Part shown: positions 1 through 7,989 of the stretch, one piece after another
Position numbering within the stretch: position 1 is the first letter of the stretch
Layout: every line of letters begins with the position of its first letter
Assembly: GCA_021780035.1 (NCBI GenBank)
Contig: JAJXZO010000109.1
Span: 1-37,962 of the forward strand
Direction of reading: 5' to 3'
DNA length: 37,962 bases
Source of the DNA: Pseudomonadota bacterium
GTDB lineage: Bacteria > Pseudomonadota > Alphaproteobacteria > Acetobacterales > Acetobacteraceae
Notes under the pieces: generated by a model
The model's database searches: none
What the model was told of the DNA's origin: nothing
What the model saw: the letters and a program-made list of their open reading frames with translations, nothing else
Position numbers and translations under genes: made by a program

Positions 1-1
1 C

Positions 2-1201
2 GCCAAGAACGCGGCGCTCGCGCTGCTCGCCGCCGGGCTGCTCACCGACGAGACGCTGGAACTCGCCAACGTCCCGGCGCTCACCGACATCCGCACCATG
101 GCCACGCTGCTCGCCCAGCACGGGCTTGCCGTGGACTGGCGGGCGAGCGAGCACATCGTCCGCCTCGGCGGGCCGATCACCAGCACCGAGGCTCCGTACG
201 AGATCGTGCGCGAGATGCGCGCCTCGGTCCTCGTGCTCGGGCCGCTGGTGGCCCGAGCCGGCGAGGCGCGGGTGTCGCTGCCGGGCGGCTGCGCCATCGG
301 CACCCGCCCGATCGACCTGCACCTGCGCGGCCTCGAGCAGATGGGCGCCTCCATCCATCTCGACGGCGGCTACGTCACCGCGCGCGCGCCCAAGGGCCTG
401 CATGGCGCCACCATCGTCTTTCCCACCCCGAGCGTCGGCGCCACCGAGAACCTGATGATGGCCGCCTCCCTCGCCGAGGGCCGCACCGTGCTCGCCAACG
501 CCGCGCGCGAGCCCGAGATCGGCGATCTCGCCGAGTGCCTGGTAGCGATGGGCGCCAGCATCGAGGGCATCGGCACCGACAGGCTTACCATCGACGGCAC
601 CCGCCGCCTGCACGCGGCACGGCACGCCACCATTGCCGACCGCATCGAGACCGGCACCTTCGCCTGCGCCGCCGCCATCGCCGGCGGCGAACTTCGCCTC
701 AAGGGCGCGCGCATCGACCACCAGGAGGCGCTCGCCCGCGCGCTGTCGGAAGCGGGCGTGGAGGTGATTGCCGAGACGGACGGCATCCTGGTGCGCCGCC
801 GCAACGGGCTCCACGGCGTGGACGTGATGACCGAGCCCTACCCCGGCTTCCCCACCGACATGCAGGCGCAGTTCATGGCGCTGATGTGCGTGGCCGAGGG
901 CGCGGCGATGATCACCGAGACGATCTTCGAGAACCGCTACATGCACGTTCCCGAACTGAACCGCATGGGTGCGCGCATCAACGTCCACGGCACGTCGGCG
1001 ATCGTCCGCGGCGTGCCGGCGCTGTCCGGCGCCCCGGTGATGGCCACCGATCTGCGCGCCTCGGTCAGCCTGGTGGTCGCGGGGCTCGCGGCACGCGGCG
1101 AGACCTTCGTCGACCGCGTCTATCACCTCGACCGCGGCTACGAGGCGCTCGAACAGAAACTCGCCGGCTGCGGCGCCGATATCGAGCGCGTGCGCGGCTG
1201 A
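2..1201 (+). CDS. murA: UDP-N-acetylglucosamine 1-carboxyvinyltransferase MurA (5'-truncated)
   Basis: MurA transfers enolpyruvate from PEP to UDP-GlcNAc, the first committed step of peptidoglycan synthesis in the cytoplasm. The reading frame is open from base 2 and begins with the conserved AKNAAL segment that follows the N-terminal SGA of the family. About 20 residues therefore lie outside the window and 399 are visible. The catalytic cysteine loop is intact ([11 protein letters not shown], Cys codon at 290-292, equivalent to E. coli Cys115, the fosfomycin target), followed by the [13 protein letters not shown] helix. The inside-out alpha/beta barrel repeats run to a normal C-terminus ending at TGA 1199-1201. 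The family averages about 420 residues, so only the window edge truncates it. The next gene is 76 bases downstream on the same strand. Identification is secure. Confidence 0.97.
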   Translation, partial: AKNAALALLAAGLLTDETLELANVPALTDIRTMATLLAQHGLAVDWRASEHIVRLGGPITSTEAPYEIVREMRASVLVLGPLVARAGEARVSLPGGCAIGTRPIDLHLRGLEQMGASIHLDGGYVTARAPKGLHGATIVFPTPSVGATENLMMAASLAEGRTVLANAAREPEIGDLAECLVAMGASIEGIGTDRLTIDGTRRLHAARHATIADRIETGTFACAAAIAGGELRLKGARIDHQEALARALSEAGVEVIAETDGILVRRRNGLHGVDVMTEPYPGFPTDMQAQFMALMCVAEGAAMITETIFENRYMHVPELNRMGARINVHGTSAIVRGVPALSGAPVMATDLRASVSLVVAGLAARGETFVDRVYHLDRGYEALEQKLAGCGADIERVRG

Positions 1202-1277
1202 ACCGGCCGGCGCGGCTTCCCCGCCGCGGCGGAGAGGCGTATCTGCCTTGGCCAAAGCCGCCAGGAAGGAGACCGCC

Positions 1278-2807
1278 GTGACCCGCTACCCCGCTGACAC
1301 CATGCACGCCCTGCTCGCCGCGGGCGAAGCCCAGTCCCGCGCCATCGGCACGCCGGAGCGTCCATGGCTCACCCACAGCGGGCTCAGGGATCTCGCGGGG
1401 CGCACGCTGGCGGCGCTGAACGCCGTGGGGATCGGCAGGGGCGACCGGGTGGCGATCGTGCTGCCGAACGGCCCGGAAATGGCCACTGCCTTCCTCGCCA
1501 TCGCCTGCGGGGCCACCACCGCGCCGCTGAACCCCGCCTACCGCGCCGAGGAATTCGAGTTCTACCTCTCCGACCTCCACGCCAAGGCGGTGGTAGTCGC
1601 ACGCGGTGTCGATGGCCCGGTGCGCACGGTGGCCGCCGCGCTCTCCATTCCGCTGATCGAACTTTCCCCGGGCGAGACGGCCGGCGCCTTCACGCTCGAC
1701 ACCTCGGCACTGCCGGCCGCCGCCCCCGCGAAGCCAGGCCTCGCCGAGCCCGACGACATCGCGCTGGTGCTGCACACCTCGGGCACCACGTCGCGGCCGA
1801 AGATCGTGCCGCTCAGCCACCGCAACGTCACCGCCTCGGCCTACCACATCCGCGAGACGCTGAAGCTCGAACCCGCCGACATGTGCCTCAACATCATGCC
1901 GCTGTTCCACATCCACGGGCTGATCGCGGCGGTGCTCTGCTCGGTGGCGGCCGGCGCCTCGGTGTGCTGCACGCCGGGCTTCAACGCTTTCCGCTTCTTC
2001 TCCTGGCTCGATTCCATCCGCCCCACCTGGTACAGCGCCGTTCCCACCATGCACCAGGCGATCCTGCCGCTGGCCGAGCGCAACCGCGACATCCTCTCCC
2101 GCGTGCAGCTGCGCCTGATCCGCTCCTCCTCCTCGTCGCTGCCGCCGCAGGTGATGATGGCGCTGGAGGAAACCTTCCACGCCCCGGTGCTCGAGGCCTA
2201 CGGCATGACCGAGGCGGCGCACCAGATGTGTTCCAACCCGCTGCCGCCGAAGCCGCACTATGCCGGCTCGGTGGGGCCCTCGGGCGGACCCGATGTGGCG
2301 ATCATGGACGAGGCCGGCACGCTGCTGGCGGCCGGCGCCACCGGCGAGGTGGTGATCCGCGGCCGCAACGTCTTCTCCGGCTACGAGAACAACCCGAAGG
2401 CCAACGCCGAGGCGTTCGTCAACGGCTGGTTCCGCACCGGCGACCAGGGCGTGCTCGACGAACAGGGCTATCTCCGCCTCACTGGGCGGCTGAAGGAGAT
2501 CATCAACCGCGGCGGCGAGAAGGTTTCGCCGCTGGAAGTGGACGCGGTGCTGATGGACCACCCCTCGGTGCAGCAGGTGGTCACCTTCGCCATGCCGCAC
2601 GCCAAGCTTGGCGAGGAAGTCGCCGCCGCGGTTGTGCTGCGGGAGGGCCGAAGCCTCGACGAGGCAGGGCTGCGGGAGTTCGCCAGCGCGCGCCTCGCCG
2701 CCTTCAAGGTACCGCGCAAAGTGGTGTTCCTGAAGGAAATTCCCAAGGGAGCCACCGGCAAGCTGCAACGCATCGGCCTGGCCGCGAAGCTCGGGCTTGG
2801 CGCATGA
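1278..2807 (+). CDS. AMP-forming acyl-CoA synthetase, AAE3/Pcs60 type (oxalate--CoA ligase-like)
   Basis: This is an adenylate-forming ligase that activates a carboxylic acid to acyl-AMP and then acyl-CoA. The P-loop reads HTSGTTSRPK (about residues 166-175), with Ser where most acyl-CoA ligases have Gly. The same variant and many flanking residues (EAYGMTEAAHQM, then SNPLPPK; GRLKEIINRGGEKVSPLEVD; KGATGKLQR) recall the plant AAE3/yeast Pcs60 group, whose characterised members make oxalyl-CoA. The substrate is therefore inferred to be oxalate or another small acid. I chose GTG 1278 because AGGAAGGAG (1262-1271) lies 6 bases upstream; a TTG at 1248 would add 10 residues but has no ribosome binding site. 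The protein is 509 residues with all core motifs present. Its stop overlaps the start of the PanE-like gene by 4 bases, implying coupling. No oxalyl-CoA decarboxylase is nearby. Confidence 0.85.
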   Translation: MTRYPADTMHALLAAGEAQSRAIGTPERPWLTHSGLRDLAGRTLAALNAVGIGRGDRVAIVLPNGPEMATAFLAIACGATTAPLNPAYRAEEFEFYLSDLHAKAVVVARGVDGPVRTVAAALSIPLIELSPGETAGAFTLDTSALPAAAPAKPGLAEPDDIALVLHTSGTTSRPKIVPLSHRNVTASAYHIRETLKLEPADMCLNIMPLFHIHGLIAAVLCSVAAGASVCCTPGFNAFRFFSWLDSIRPTWYSAVPTMHQAILPLAERNRDILSRVQLRLIRSSSSSLPPQVMMALEETFHAPVLEAYGMTEAAHQMCSNPLPPKPHYAGSVGPSGGPDVAIMDEAGTLLAAGATGEVVIRGRNVFSGYENNPKANAEAFVNGWFRTGDQGVLDEQGYLRLTGRLKEIINRGGEKVSPLEVDAVLMDHPSVQQVVTFAMPHAKLGEEVAAAVVLREGRSLDEAGLREFASARLAAFKVPRKVVFLKEIPKGATGKLQRIGLAAKLGLGA

Positions 2808-3790
2808 GGGTTGGCGTCTTCGGTGGCGGGGCGATCGGCGGGCTGCTCGGCGCCCGCCTGGCCGCCGCCGGCACCGATGTGACCATCGTCGCCCGCGGCC
2901 CGCATCTCGCGGCGATGCAGGCGCGCGGCCTCGAAGTGCGGAGCGACGGGGAAAGCCTCGTCGTGCATCCGCGCTGCGTCGGGTCCGCCGCCGAGGCGGG
3001 CATGCAGGATGCGGTGATCGTCACGCTGAAGGCGCACGCGCTCCCCGCCGCCGCGCCCGACATCGCCCGCATGACGGGCGGGGACGGCACGCTGCTCTAC
3101 GGCGTGAACGGCATTCCCTACTGGTATTTCCACGGCCTCGACGGCCCGTTCCGCGACCGGCGCATCGAATCGGTCGATCCCGGCGGCGTGTTGTGGCGCA
3201 CGCTGCCGCCCGAACGCGTAGTCGGCTGCGTGGTGTATCCAGCGGCCGAGGTGGTGGAACCCGGGGTGATCGCCCATGTCTGGGGCGACCGCTTCAGCCT
3301 GGGCGAGCCCGACGGCAGCCAGAGCGAACGGGTGCTGGCCCTGTCGCGCCTGTTCATCGCCGCCGGCCTGAAGGCGCCGGTGCGCCCGCGCATCCGCGAT
3401 GAGCTATGGGTGAAGCTGTGGGGCAACCTCTGCTTCAACCCGATCTCGGCGCTCACCGGCTCCACGCTCGACCGCATCACGGGCCGCGCGGACCTGCGCA
3501 CCGTCGCCCGCGGCATGATGGTGGAAGCCGAGGCGGTGGCGCGCGCCCTCGGCGTGCGTTTCGCCATCGACGTGGACCGAAGGCTGAACGGCGCCGCCGA
3601 AGTGGGTGTGCACAAGACCTCGATGCTGCAGGACCTGGAGCGCGGACGGCCACTCGAGATCGACGCGCTCCTCGGCGCGGTAGTGGAACTTGGCGACATG
3701 ACAGGCCAGCCGATGCCGCTTTCTTCCGCCGTGCTCGCCCTGGTGCGCGAGCGCGCCCGCCTCGCCGGCTGCTATCCCGAGTCGGGCTAG
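2804..3790 (+). CDS. panE: 2-dehydropantoate 2-reductase family protein (PanE/ApbA)
   Basis: A ketopantoate-reductase-family NADPH enzyme, which in pantothenate synthesis reduces 2-dehydropantoate to pantoate. The N-terminus has the Rossmann motif GVFGGGAIGG (residues 4-13). The catalytic signature is KLWGN then FNPISAL, with Lys204, Asn208 and Asn212 spaced exactly as E. coli Lys176/Asn180/Asn184, followed by the helical C-terminal domain with the HKTSMLQDLERGRPLEID segment. At 328 residues it is slightly longer than E. coli PanE (303). ATG 2804 overlaps the stop of the acyl-CoA ligase (ATGA), so the two are probably co-translated. That pairing leaves open a role in another 2-oxo-acid pathway, since many genomes carry several PanE paralogues. 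Its TAG stop shares a CTAG tetranucleotide with the stop of the convergent regulator gene. Confidence 0.85.
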   Translation: MRVGVFGGGAIGGLLGARLAAAGTDVTIVARGPHLAAMQARGLEVRSDGESLVVHPRCVGSAAEAGMQDAVIVTLKAHALPAAAPDIARMTGGDGTLLYGVNGIPYWYFHGLDGPFRDRRIESVDPGGVLWRTLPPERVVGCVVYPAAEVVEPGVIAHVWGDRFSLGEPDGSQSERVLALSRLFIAAGLKAPVRPRIRDELWVKLWGNLCFNPISALTGSTLDRITGRADLRTVARGMMVEAEAVARALGVRFAIDVDRRLNGAAEVGVHKTSMLQDLERGRPLEIDALLGAVVELGDMTGQPMPLSSAVLALVRERARLAGCYPESG

Positions 3791-4260
3791 TCTGCCGCCC
3801 GCAGATAGTCGAGCGGCACGGCGGTGGTGAACTTCATCTCCTCCATCGCCACCGAGGCGCTGATGTCGCTGAACTCCAGTTCGGCGATCAGCCTCTGGTA
3901 GACCTGGTCGTACACCTCGACTGAAGGCAGCACGAGGCGGAGCAGGTAGTCGGTATCTCCCGCCAGCCGATACGCCTCGACGATCTCCGGAAACGCGCCG
4001 ATCGCCTTGCGGAATGCCTCCGACCACTCGGCCGAGTGCCTGGGCGCGCGCACCGAGACGAAGATGGTCATCGGCACGTTGGCGAGCTTGCGATCGACAA
4101 GCGCGACGCGGCGGGTGATCAGCCCCGCCTCCTCCATGCGGCGGATGCGCCGCCAGCAGGGCGACAGCGACAGCCCCACCCGCTCGGCGATGGCGGCGAC
4201 CGGCGTATCGGCCGCGTGCTGCAGGATGTCGAGAATGCGCCGGTCGGTGTGGTCGAGCAT
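3787..4260 (-). CDS. Lrp/AsnC-family transcriptional regulator, DecR/CyuR-like
   Basis: A 157-residue Lrp/AsnC regulator: a winged helix-turn-helix covers about residues 4-62 (DRRILDILQ, then IAERVGLSLSPCWRRIRRMEEAGLI) and a RAM ligand-binding domain about 66-150 (PEIVEAYRLAGDTDYLLRL). Features such as SPCW, HSAEW and AMEEMKFTTAVPL closely recall E. coli DecR/CyuR, the cysteine-responsive activator of the cysteine desulfidase genes. This is a family-level resemblance from memory, not an alignment. It is convergent with panE (stops interlock) and divergent from the racemase gene over 166 bases (4261-4426), where autoregulation and control of the racemase would be expected. A CyuA-type desulfidase lies two genes away, which fits a cysteine-sensing role (inference). 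Confidence 0.9.
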   Translation of the reverse strand: MLDHTDRRILDILQHAADTPVAAIAERVGLSLSPCWRRIRRMEEAGLITRRVALVDRKLANVPMTIFVSVRAPRHSAEWSEAFRKAIGAFPEIVEAYRLAGDTDYLLRLVLPSVEVYDQVYQRLIAELEFSDISASVAMEEMKFTTAVPLDYLRAAD

Positions 4261-4426
4261 CGGTGGATCCCAGGCTGCACCGGAGAGAGCAAATTCCTAC
4301 CACGAACCCGCCAGGGACAGACAAGAAATTCCCCGTTCCGGCCCGGTCGCGGCAAACCTTTGGCAGCAACTTGCCCAGGCTCCCCGCTAGGCTGCCCGCA
4401 GCCTTCACGCGCGCTTGGAAACGTCC

Positions 4427-5152
4427 ATGAAGATCATCGGCCTGATCGGCGGCATGAGCTGGGAAAGCACCGCCACCTACTATAACCACTTGAACCAGGA
4501 GATGCGGCACCGGCGCGGCGGCCTCGCCTCGGCGGAAATTCTGCTGCGTTCGGTCGATTTCTCCCGCATCGCCGCCATGCAGAGCCGGGCCGACTGGGCG
4601 GAGGCCGAAGCCGAGATGGTGCGCCTGGCCCGCTCGCTCGAGCGCGGCGGCGCCGACATGGTGCTGATCTGCACCAACACCATGCACAAGCTGGCCGAAG
4701 CGGTGGAGCGCTCCATCTCCATCCCGCTCGTGCACATCGTCGATACGGTGGCCGCGGCCCTGAAGGCAACCGGGTGCGGGCGTCCGCTGCTGCTCGCCAC
4801 CCGCTACACCATGGAGCAGGATTTCTATACCGGCCGCATGCGCGCGCTGCACGGGCTGGCGCCGATGGTCCCCGAGGCGGAGGCCGACCGCGCGCTGGTG
4901 CACGGCGTGATCTTCGACGAGCTTTGCCGCGGCACGGTGAGGCCCGAATCGCGCCAGGCCTTCCGCGATATCATCGCCAAGGGGGCGAAGGCCGGCGCCG
5001 ACAGCCTGATCCTCGGCTGCACCGAGATAGGGCTGTTGATCGGCCAGGAGGACAGCGCCCTGCCGCTGTTCGATTCGACGCTTCTGCACGCCGACGCCGC
5101 GCTCGACCTTGCCCTGACCGACGACGCTCCCTGCCTGTTGCGGGCAAGCTGA
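4427..5152 (+). CDS. aspartate/glutamate racemase family protein
   Basis: A PLP-independent Asp/Glu racemase of 241 residues, interconverting L- and D-amino acids by a two-cysteine mechanism. The N-terminus GLIGGMSWESTATYY is typical of the YgeA/RacD group. The two catalytic cysteines are visible as Cys82 in ICTNTMHK and Cys198 in LGCTEIGLL. I chose ATG 4427; an in-frame TTG at 4415 would add four residues. Its substrate could be aspartate, glutamate or a broader set, as in YgeA. It diverges from the Lrp-type regulator and converges on cyuA, from which a GC-rich hairpin separates it. There is no signal peptide, so the enzyme is cytoplasmic. Confidence 0.9.
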   Translation: MKIIGLIGGMSWESTATYYNHLNQEMRHRRGGLASAEILLRSVDFSRIAAMQSRADWAEAEAEMVRLARSLERGGADMVLICTNTMHKLAEAVERSISIPLVHIVDTVAAALKATGCGRPLLLATRYTMEQDFYTGRMRALHGLAPMVPEAEADRALVHGVIFDELCRGTVRPESRQAFRDIIAKGAKAGADSLILGCTEIGLLIGQEDSALPLFDSTLLHADAALDLALTDDAPCLLRAS

Positions 5153-5173
5153 AGCACCAAGCGCATTGGCTTA

Positions 5174-5193
5174 CGGGGCGGCTGGCTGCCCCG
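5174..5193. terminator. GC-rich hairpin between convergent genes
   Basis: A perfect 6-bp stem (CGGGGC, 5174-5179, with GCCCCG, 5188-5193) and an 8-base loop fill the 42-base gap between the convergent racemase and cyuA genes. No T-run follows on either strand, so termination is inferred from position and structure only. Confidence 0.4.
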
Positions 5194-5194
5194 C

Positions 5195-6517
5195 CTAGTC
5201 TCCCCGGCTTCTGCCCCGGTCCGCCGCTAGCGGCAGCACCTGCTTTTCCGCCATGATGCGGATGATCTCGCGGTCGGTCTCCGCCATGCCATCACGGCCG
5301 AGCCTGCCCAGGTTGGCGATCGTCGCATCGGCCGAGCCCGCCACGATCCCCTCGTTCGCGCTCACCCGGACGCCACTCCGGGCCAGCAGCGCGGCCTTCA
5401 CCGCGACCGCCGCGGCGGTCGATACCTTCATCGAGCAGGCGTTCTTCGCGCCGTCGCAGATGATGCCGGAAGCGTCCCCGGCCATGTTCTGCACAGCGGC
5501 CGCGATGCATTTCCTGTCGCCGCCGAGCAGCCAGGCGATGGCGGCGCCCGCCCCCATTGCGGCGGTGTTCGCCGCGCACAGCGCGGAAAGCGAACGCTGG
5601 TGCGACTTGATGTAGATCGCGACGATATGGCTCAGCGTGACCGCCCTGAGCAGTTGCTCCTCGGTGGCGCCGACCGTCCTTGCCGCGGCAACCACCGGCA
5701 TGGTCGCCGCGATGCCCTGGTTGCCGCTGCCCGAATTCGCCATCGCCGGCAGCATCGCCCCGTCCATCCGCGCATCCGACGCACCGGCCGCGAGCCGCAT
5801 GGCGAGAGTGAGCAGGTCGTCGGCCAGCAGGCCGCGCCCCACCTGTTCCTGTAGCGTCGCTCCGATTTTCAGGCCGTAGACGCCGTTCCGCCCCTCCTCG
5901 GACAGCGCCGAATTGAGACGGACCGCCTCGCGCATGAAGGAGATTTCGTCGAGAGGAACGGCGGCGGCGAACTCAATCAGGCCGTCCAGCGTCATTACCG
6001 GCATTTTCACCGGCTTGCCCGTGTCGGCCGGAAGGCTGCCGATGGCCCGATAGAGGCGCGCGCCGTCGCGTTCCTTCAGCACCACGCTCGTGTGCCCGCC
6101 CGAGATCACCACGCGGGCGGAGTTCGCCCCCGCTTCGGCCCGGACTTCCGCGTAAATCGGGTCGTCGGCGTCCGTGACCGCGACGTCCACCGCGTGCAGT
6201 AGAGCGCGTGCGGCCTCGACGTCGCCCGGCCGGAGGTTCTTCAGCACCTCCAGGCCGGCGTCCGCGTCGCCGGCGACGGCGCCGACCGCGGCGGCGATGG
6301 GCAGGCCCACCATGCCGGTTCCCGGCACCCCGACCCCCATGCCGTTCTTGTAGATGTTGCCGCTGACCCGCACGGCGAGGCGCTGCGGCACGTGGCCGAG
6401 CAGTTCGCGGCAGTGCGCGGCGGCGAGTGCCACCGCCACCGGCTCGGTGCAGCCGAGCGCGGGCACCACCTCGCGGCGCAACAGCGAGACGTATTCCTGC
6501 CAAAGTTCGTTCGCCAC
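5195..6517 (-). CDS. cyuA: L-cysteine desulfidase CyuA (UPF0597, serine dehydratase alpha-like)
   Basis: CyuA-type [4Fe-4S] enzymes break L-cysteine into pyruvate, ammonia and sulfide in the cytoplasm. The 440-residue protein has the family hallmarks GCTEPVAVALA, SGNIYKNGMGVGVPGT, NSGSGNQGI and SHIVAIYIKSHQ. Four cysteines match the cluster ligands known from the archaeal enzyme MJ1025 in spacing: Cys23 (GCTEP), Cys314, Cys354 (GIIC) and Cys361 (NACSMK). An additional Cys337 also occurs. The start is GTG 6517, preceded by a weak GGGGCAGG, and homology begins there (ANELWQEYVSLL); the frame stays open further upstream but without family-like sequence. A 272-base non-coding leader (6518-6789), less GC-rich than its surroundings, holds an inverted repeat listed separately. 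The nearby DecR/CyuR-like regulator is a plausible controller. Confidence 0.9.
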   Translation of the reverse strand: MANELWQEYVSLLRREVVPALGCTEPVAVALAAAHCRELLGHVPQRLAVRVSGNIYKNGMGVGVPGTGMVGLPIAAAVGAVAGDADAGLEVLKNLRPGDVEAARALLHAVDVAVTDADDPIYAEVRAEAGANSARVVISGGHTSVVLKERDGARLYRAIGSLPADTGKPVKMPVMTLDGLIEFAAAVPLDEISFMREAVRLNSALSEEGRNGVYGLKIGATLQEQVGRGLLADDLLTLAMRLAAGASDARMDGAMLPAMANSGSGNQGIAATMPVVAAARTVGATEEQLLRAVTLSHIVAIYIKSHQRSLSALCAANTAAMGAGAAIAWLLGGDRKCIAAAVQNMAGDASGIICDGAKNACSMKVSTAAAVAVKAALLARSGVRVSANEGIVAGSADATIANLGRLGRDGMAETDREIIRIMAEKQVLPLAADRGRSRGD

Positions 6518-6650
6518 CGGACCTGCCCCATCGGTTCCCGCCCGGGCCGCCGGCAAACCCTCCCGGCCCGAACCTGGGCGAAGGCAAGGATAGTGGCAAA
6601 GCGGCGCCAATTTATGCCTTCTCTTCGACGACTTGGCCGGGTTTATGGAA

Positions 6651-6673
6651 TTCCGTGCCCCGTTTACACGGAA
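6651..6673. promoter_or_regulatory. inverted repeat upstream of cyuA (possible operator)
   Basis: Perfect 7-bp arms TTCCGTG (6651-6657) and CACGGAA (6667-6673) with a 9-base spacer lie 134-156 bases before the cyuA start, in the relatively AT-rich part of the 6518-6789 non-coding region. The dyad has the geometry of a dimeric regulator site. I see no convincing -35/-10 pair beside it, and the binding protein is unknown; the Lrp-type regulator is one candidate. Confidence 0.4.
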
Positions 6674-6789
6674 AAGGGGAAAAATTTGCGCAAGCCAGCG
6701 GCACCGGGCGGAAAGCGCCCCATGCCTCGCCGTCGCGGGTCCGGCCCGTAGCCGCTGTTTCCTCGCCGCTTCCCGGTCGGCGGATTCGC

Positions 6790-7230
6790 CTATCTTCGCC
6801 CGGCGAAGAAATCCCGCAGCAAGTCGGCGGCTTCCGTTTCCCGCACGCCACCCACCACCTCGGGCTGGTGCAGGCAGCCGGGGGCGGCGAAAACGCGCGG
6901 GCCGTGCTCCACCCCGCCGCCCTTCGGGTCGTAGGCGCCGAACACCACCTTCCGCACACGGAACAGCGCCGCGGCGGCGGCGCACAAGGGGCAGGGTTCC
7001 AGCGTCACCACCAGGGTGCAGTCGGGCAGCCGCGGCTCGCCGCGCGCTGCGGCTGCCTCGCGCAGCGCCAGAAGCTCGGCGTGCGCGGCGGCGTCCGCCA
7101 GTTCCTCCACGCGGTTGCCGGCGCGGGCAAGCACCCTGCCGGCGGCGTCCACCACCACCGCGCCCACCGGCACCTCACCGCGGGCAGCGGCGGCGCGTGC
7201 CTCCGCGAAGGCGATCTCCATCGGCTCCAT
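6790..7230 (-). CDS. tadA: tRNA adenosine(34) deaminase TadA
   Basis: TadA deaminates adenosine to inosine at the wobble position of tRNA-Arg(ACG) and is normally essential. The 146-residue protein has the zinc-deaminase signature: AHAELLAL (zinc-binding His and proton-shuttle Glu) and LEPCPLC (two zinc cysteines, the family usually having PCxMC). The C-terminal GCLHQPEVVGGV then ADLLRDFFAGRR corresponds to the TadA-specific tail that separates it from guanine or cytidine deaminases. ATG 7230 is preceded by AAGAAGAGAG. It is transcribed divergently from the C26 hydrolase gene with a 45-base gap, so both promoters must lie there or overlap the genes. Confidence 0.95.
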   Translation of the reverse strand: MEPMEIAFAEARAAAARGEVPVGAVVVDAAGRVLARAGNRVEELADAAAHAELLALREAAAARGEPRLPDCTLVVTLEPCPLCAAAAALFRVRKVVFGAYDPKGGGVEHGPRVFAAPGCLHQPEVVGGVRETEAADLLRDFFAGRR

Positions 7231-7275
7231 GCTCTCTTCTTGCCCCCATCGGCACCCGGGCGCTAGCAAGGACGC

Positions 7276-7989
7276 ATGGATGCTCCTCTTATTGGCCTCA
7301 CCCTCGACGCCGAACCGGCCGGCGGCTGGTCGCGCTACCCATGGTACGCGCTCCGGCGCAACTACTGCGAGGCGGTGGCGGCGGCCGGCGGCCTGCCCGT
7401 GGCGCTGCCGGCATTGCCGGAGATTGCCGCCGCCATGGTGAAACGACTCGACGGGCTGATCGTCACCGGCGGCGCCTTCGACGTCGATCCCACGCTCTAC
7501 GGCGAGGCCGGACGCCACGCCACGGTGGCGCTGAAAGAGGACCGCACCGCGACCGAGCTTGCCCTGGTGCGGGCGGCGCTCGAACGCGACATCCCCGTGC
7601 TCGGCATCTGTGGCGGTGAGCAACTGCTGGCGGTCGCGGCGGGGGGAACGCTGATCCAGCACATCCCCGATTCGATGCCGGACGCGCTTGCCCACGAGCA
7701 GCCGAACCCGCGGCACGAGCCGGGGCATGCGGTCGCCGTCACGCCGGGCACGCTGCTCTCCCGCGTCACCGGGGCCGTGGAACTGCCGGTGAACTCCGCC
7801 CACCACCAGGCGGTGCGCGAAGCGGGGCCGAACGCGGTGGTGAACGCCCGCGCGCCGGACGGCGTCATCGAGGGTATCGAGTTGCCCGCCCGGAAGTTCT
7901 GCATCGGCGTGCAGTGGCACCCGGAGTTCGGCATCAGCGAGGGTGACCGCCGGCTGTTCGCCGCGTTCGTGGAGGCCGCGCGCCGATGA
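7276..7989 (+). CDS. peptidase C26 / gamma-glutamyl-GABA hydrolase family protein (PuuD-like)
   Basis: A class-I glutamine-amidotransferase-fold hydrolase of 237 residues. Family members cleave gamma-glutamyl bonds, for example gamma-glutamyl-GABA in putrescine catabolism. The start IGLTLDAEP, the GLIVTGGAFDVDPTLYGE segment and the nucleophile elbow LGICGGEQ (Cys at about residue 114) are typical, though most homologues have CRG at the elbow. The His-Glu pair is in GVQWHPEF. AAGGA sits just before ATG 7276. No other polyamine catabolic gene is nearby, so the substrate is unassigned. Its stop overlaps the start of rluB (ATGA), so it is probably co-transcribed with the rRNA modification genes, an unusual partnership. 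Confidence 0.85.
   Translation: MDAPLIGLTLDAEPAGGWSRYPWYALRRNYCEAVAAAGGLPVALPALPEIAAAMVKRLDGLIVTGGAFDVDPTLYGEAGRHATVALKEDRTATELALVRAALERDIPVLGICGGEQLLAVAAGGTLIQHIPDSMPDALAHEQPNPRHEPGHAVAVTPGTLLSRVTGAVELPVNSAHHQAVREAGPNAVVNARAPDGVIEGIELPARKFCIGVQWHPEFGISEGDRRLFAAFVEAARR

Noticed and set aside
6518-6985. N-terminal extension of the cyuA frame upstream of GTG 6517
   Set aside because: It overlaps the tadA 3' end and shows no family similarity; CyuA homology starts at ANELWQEY.
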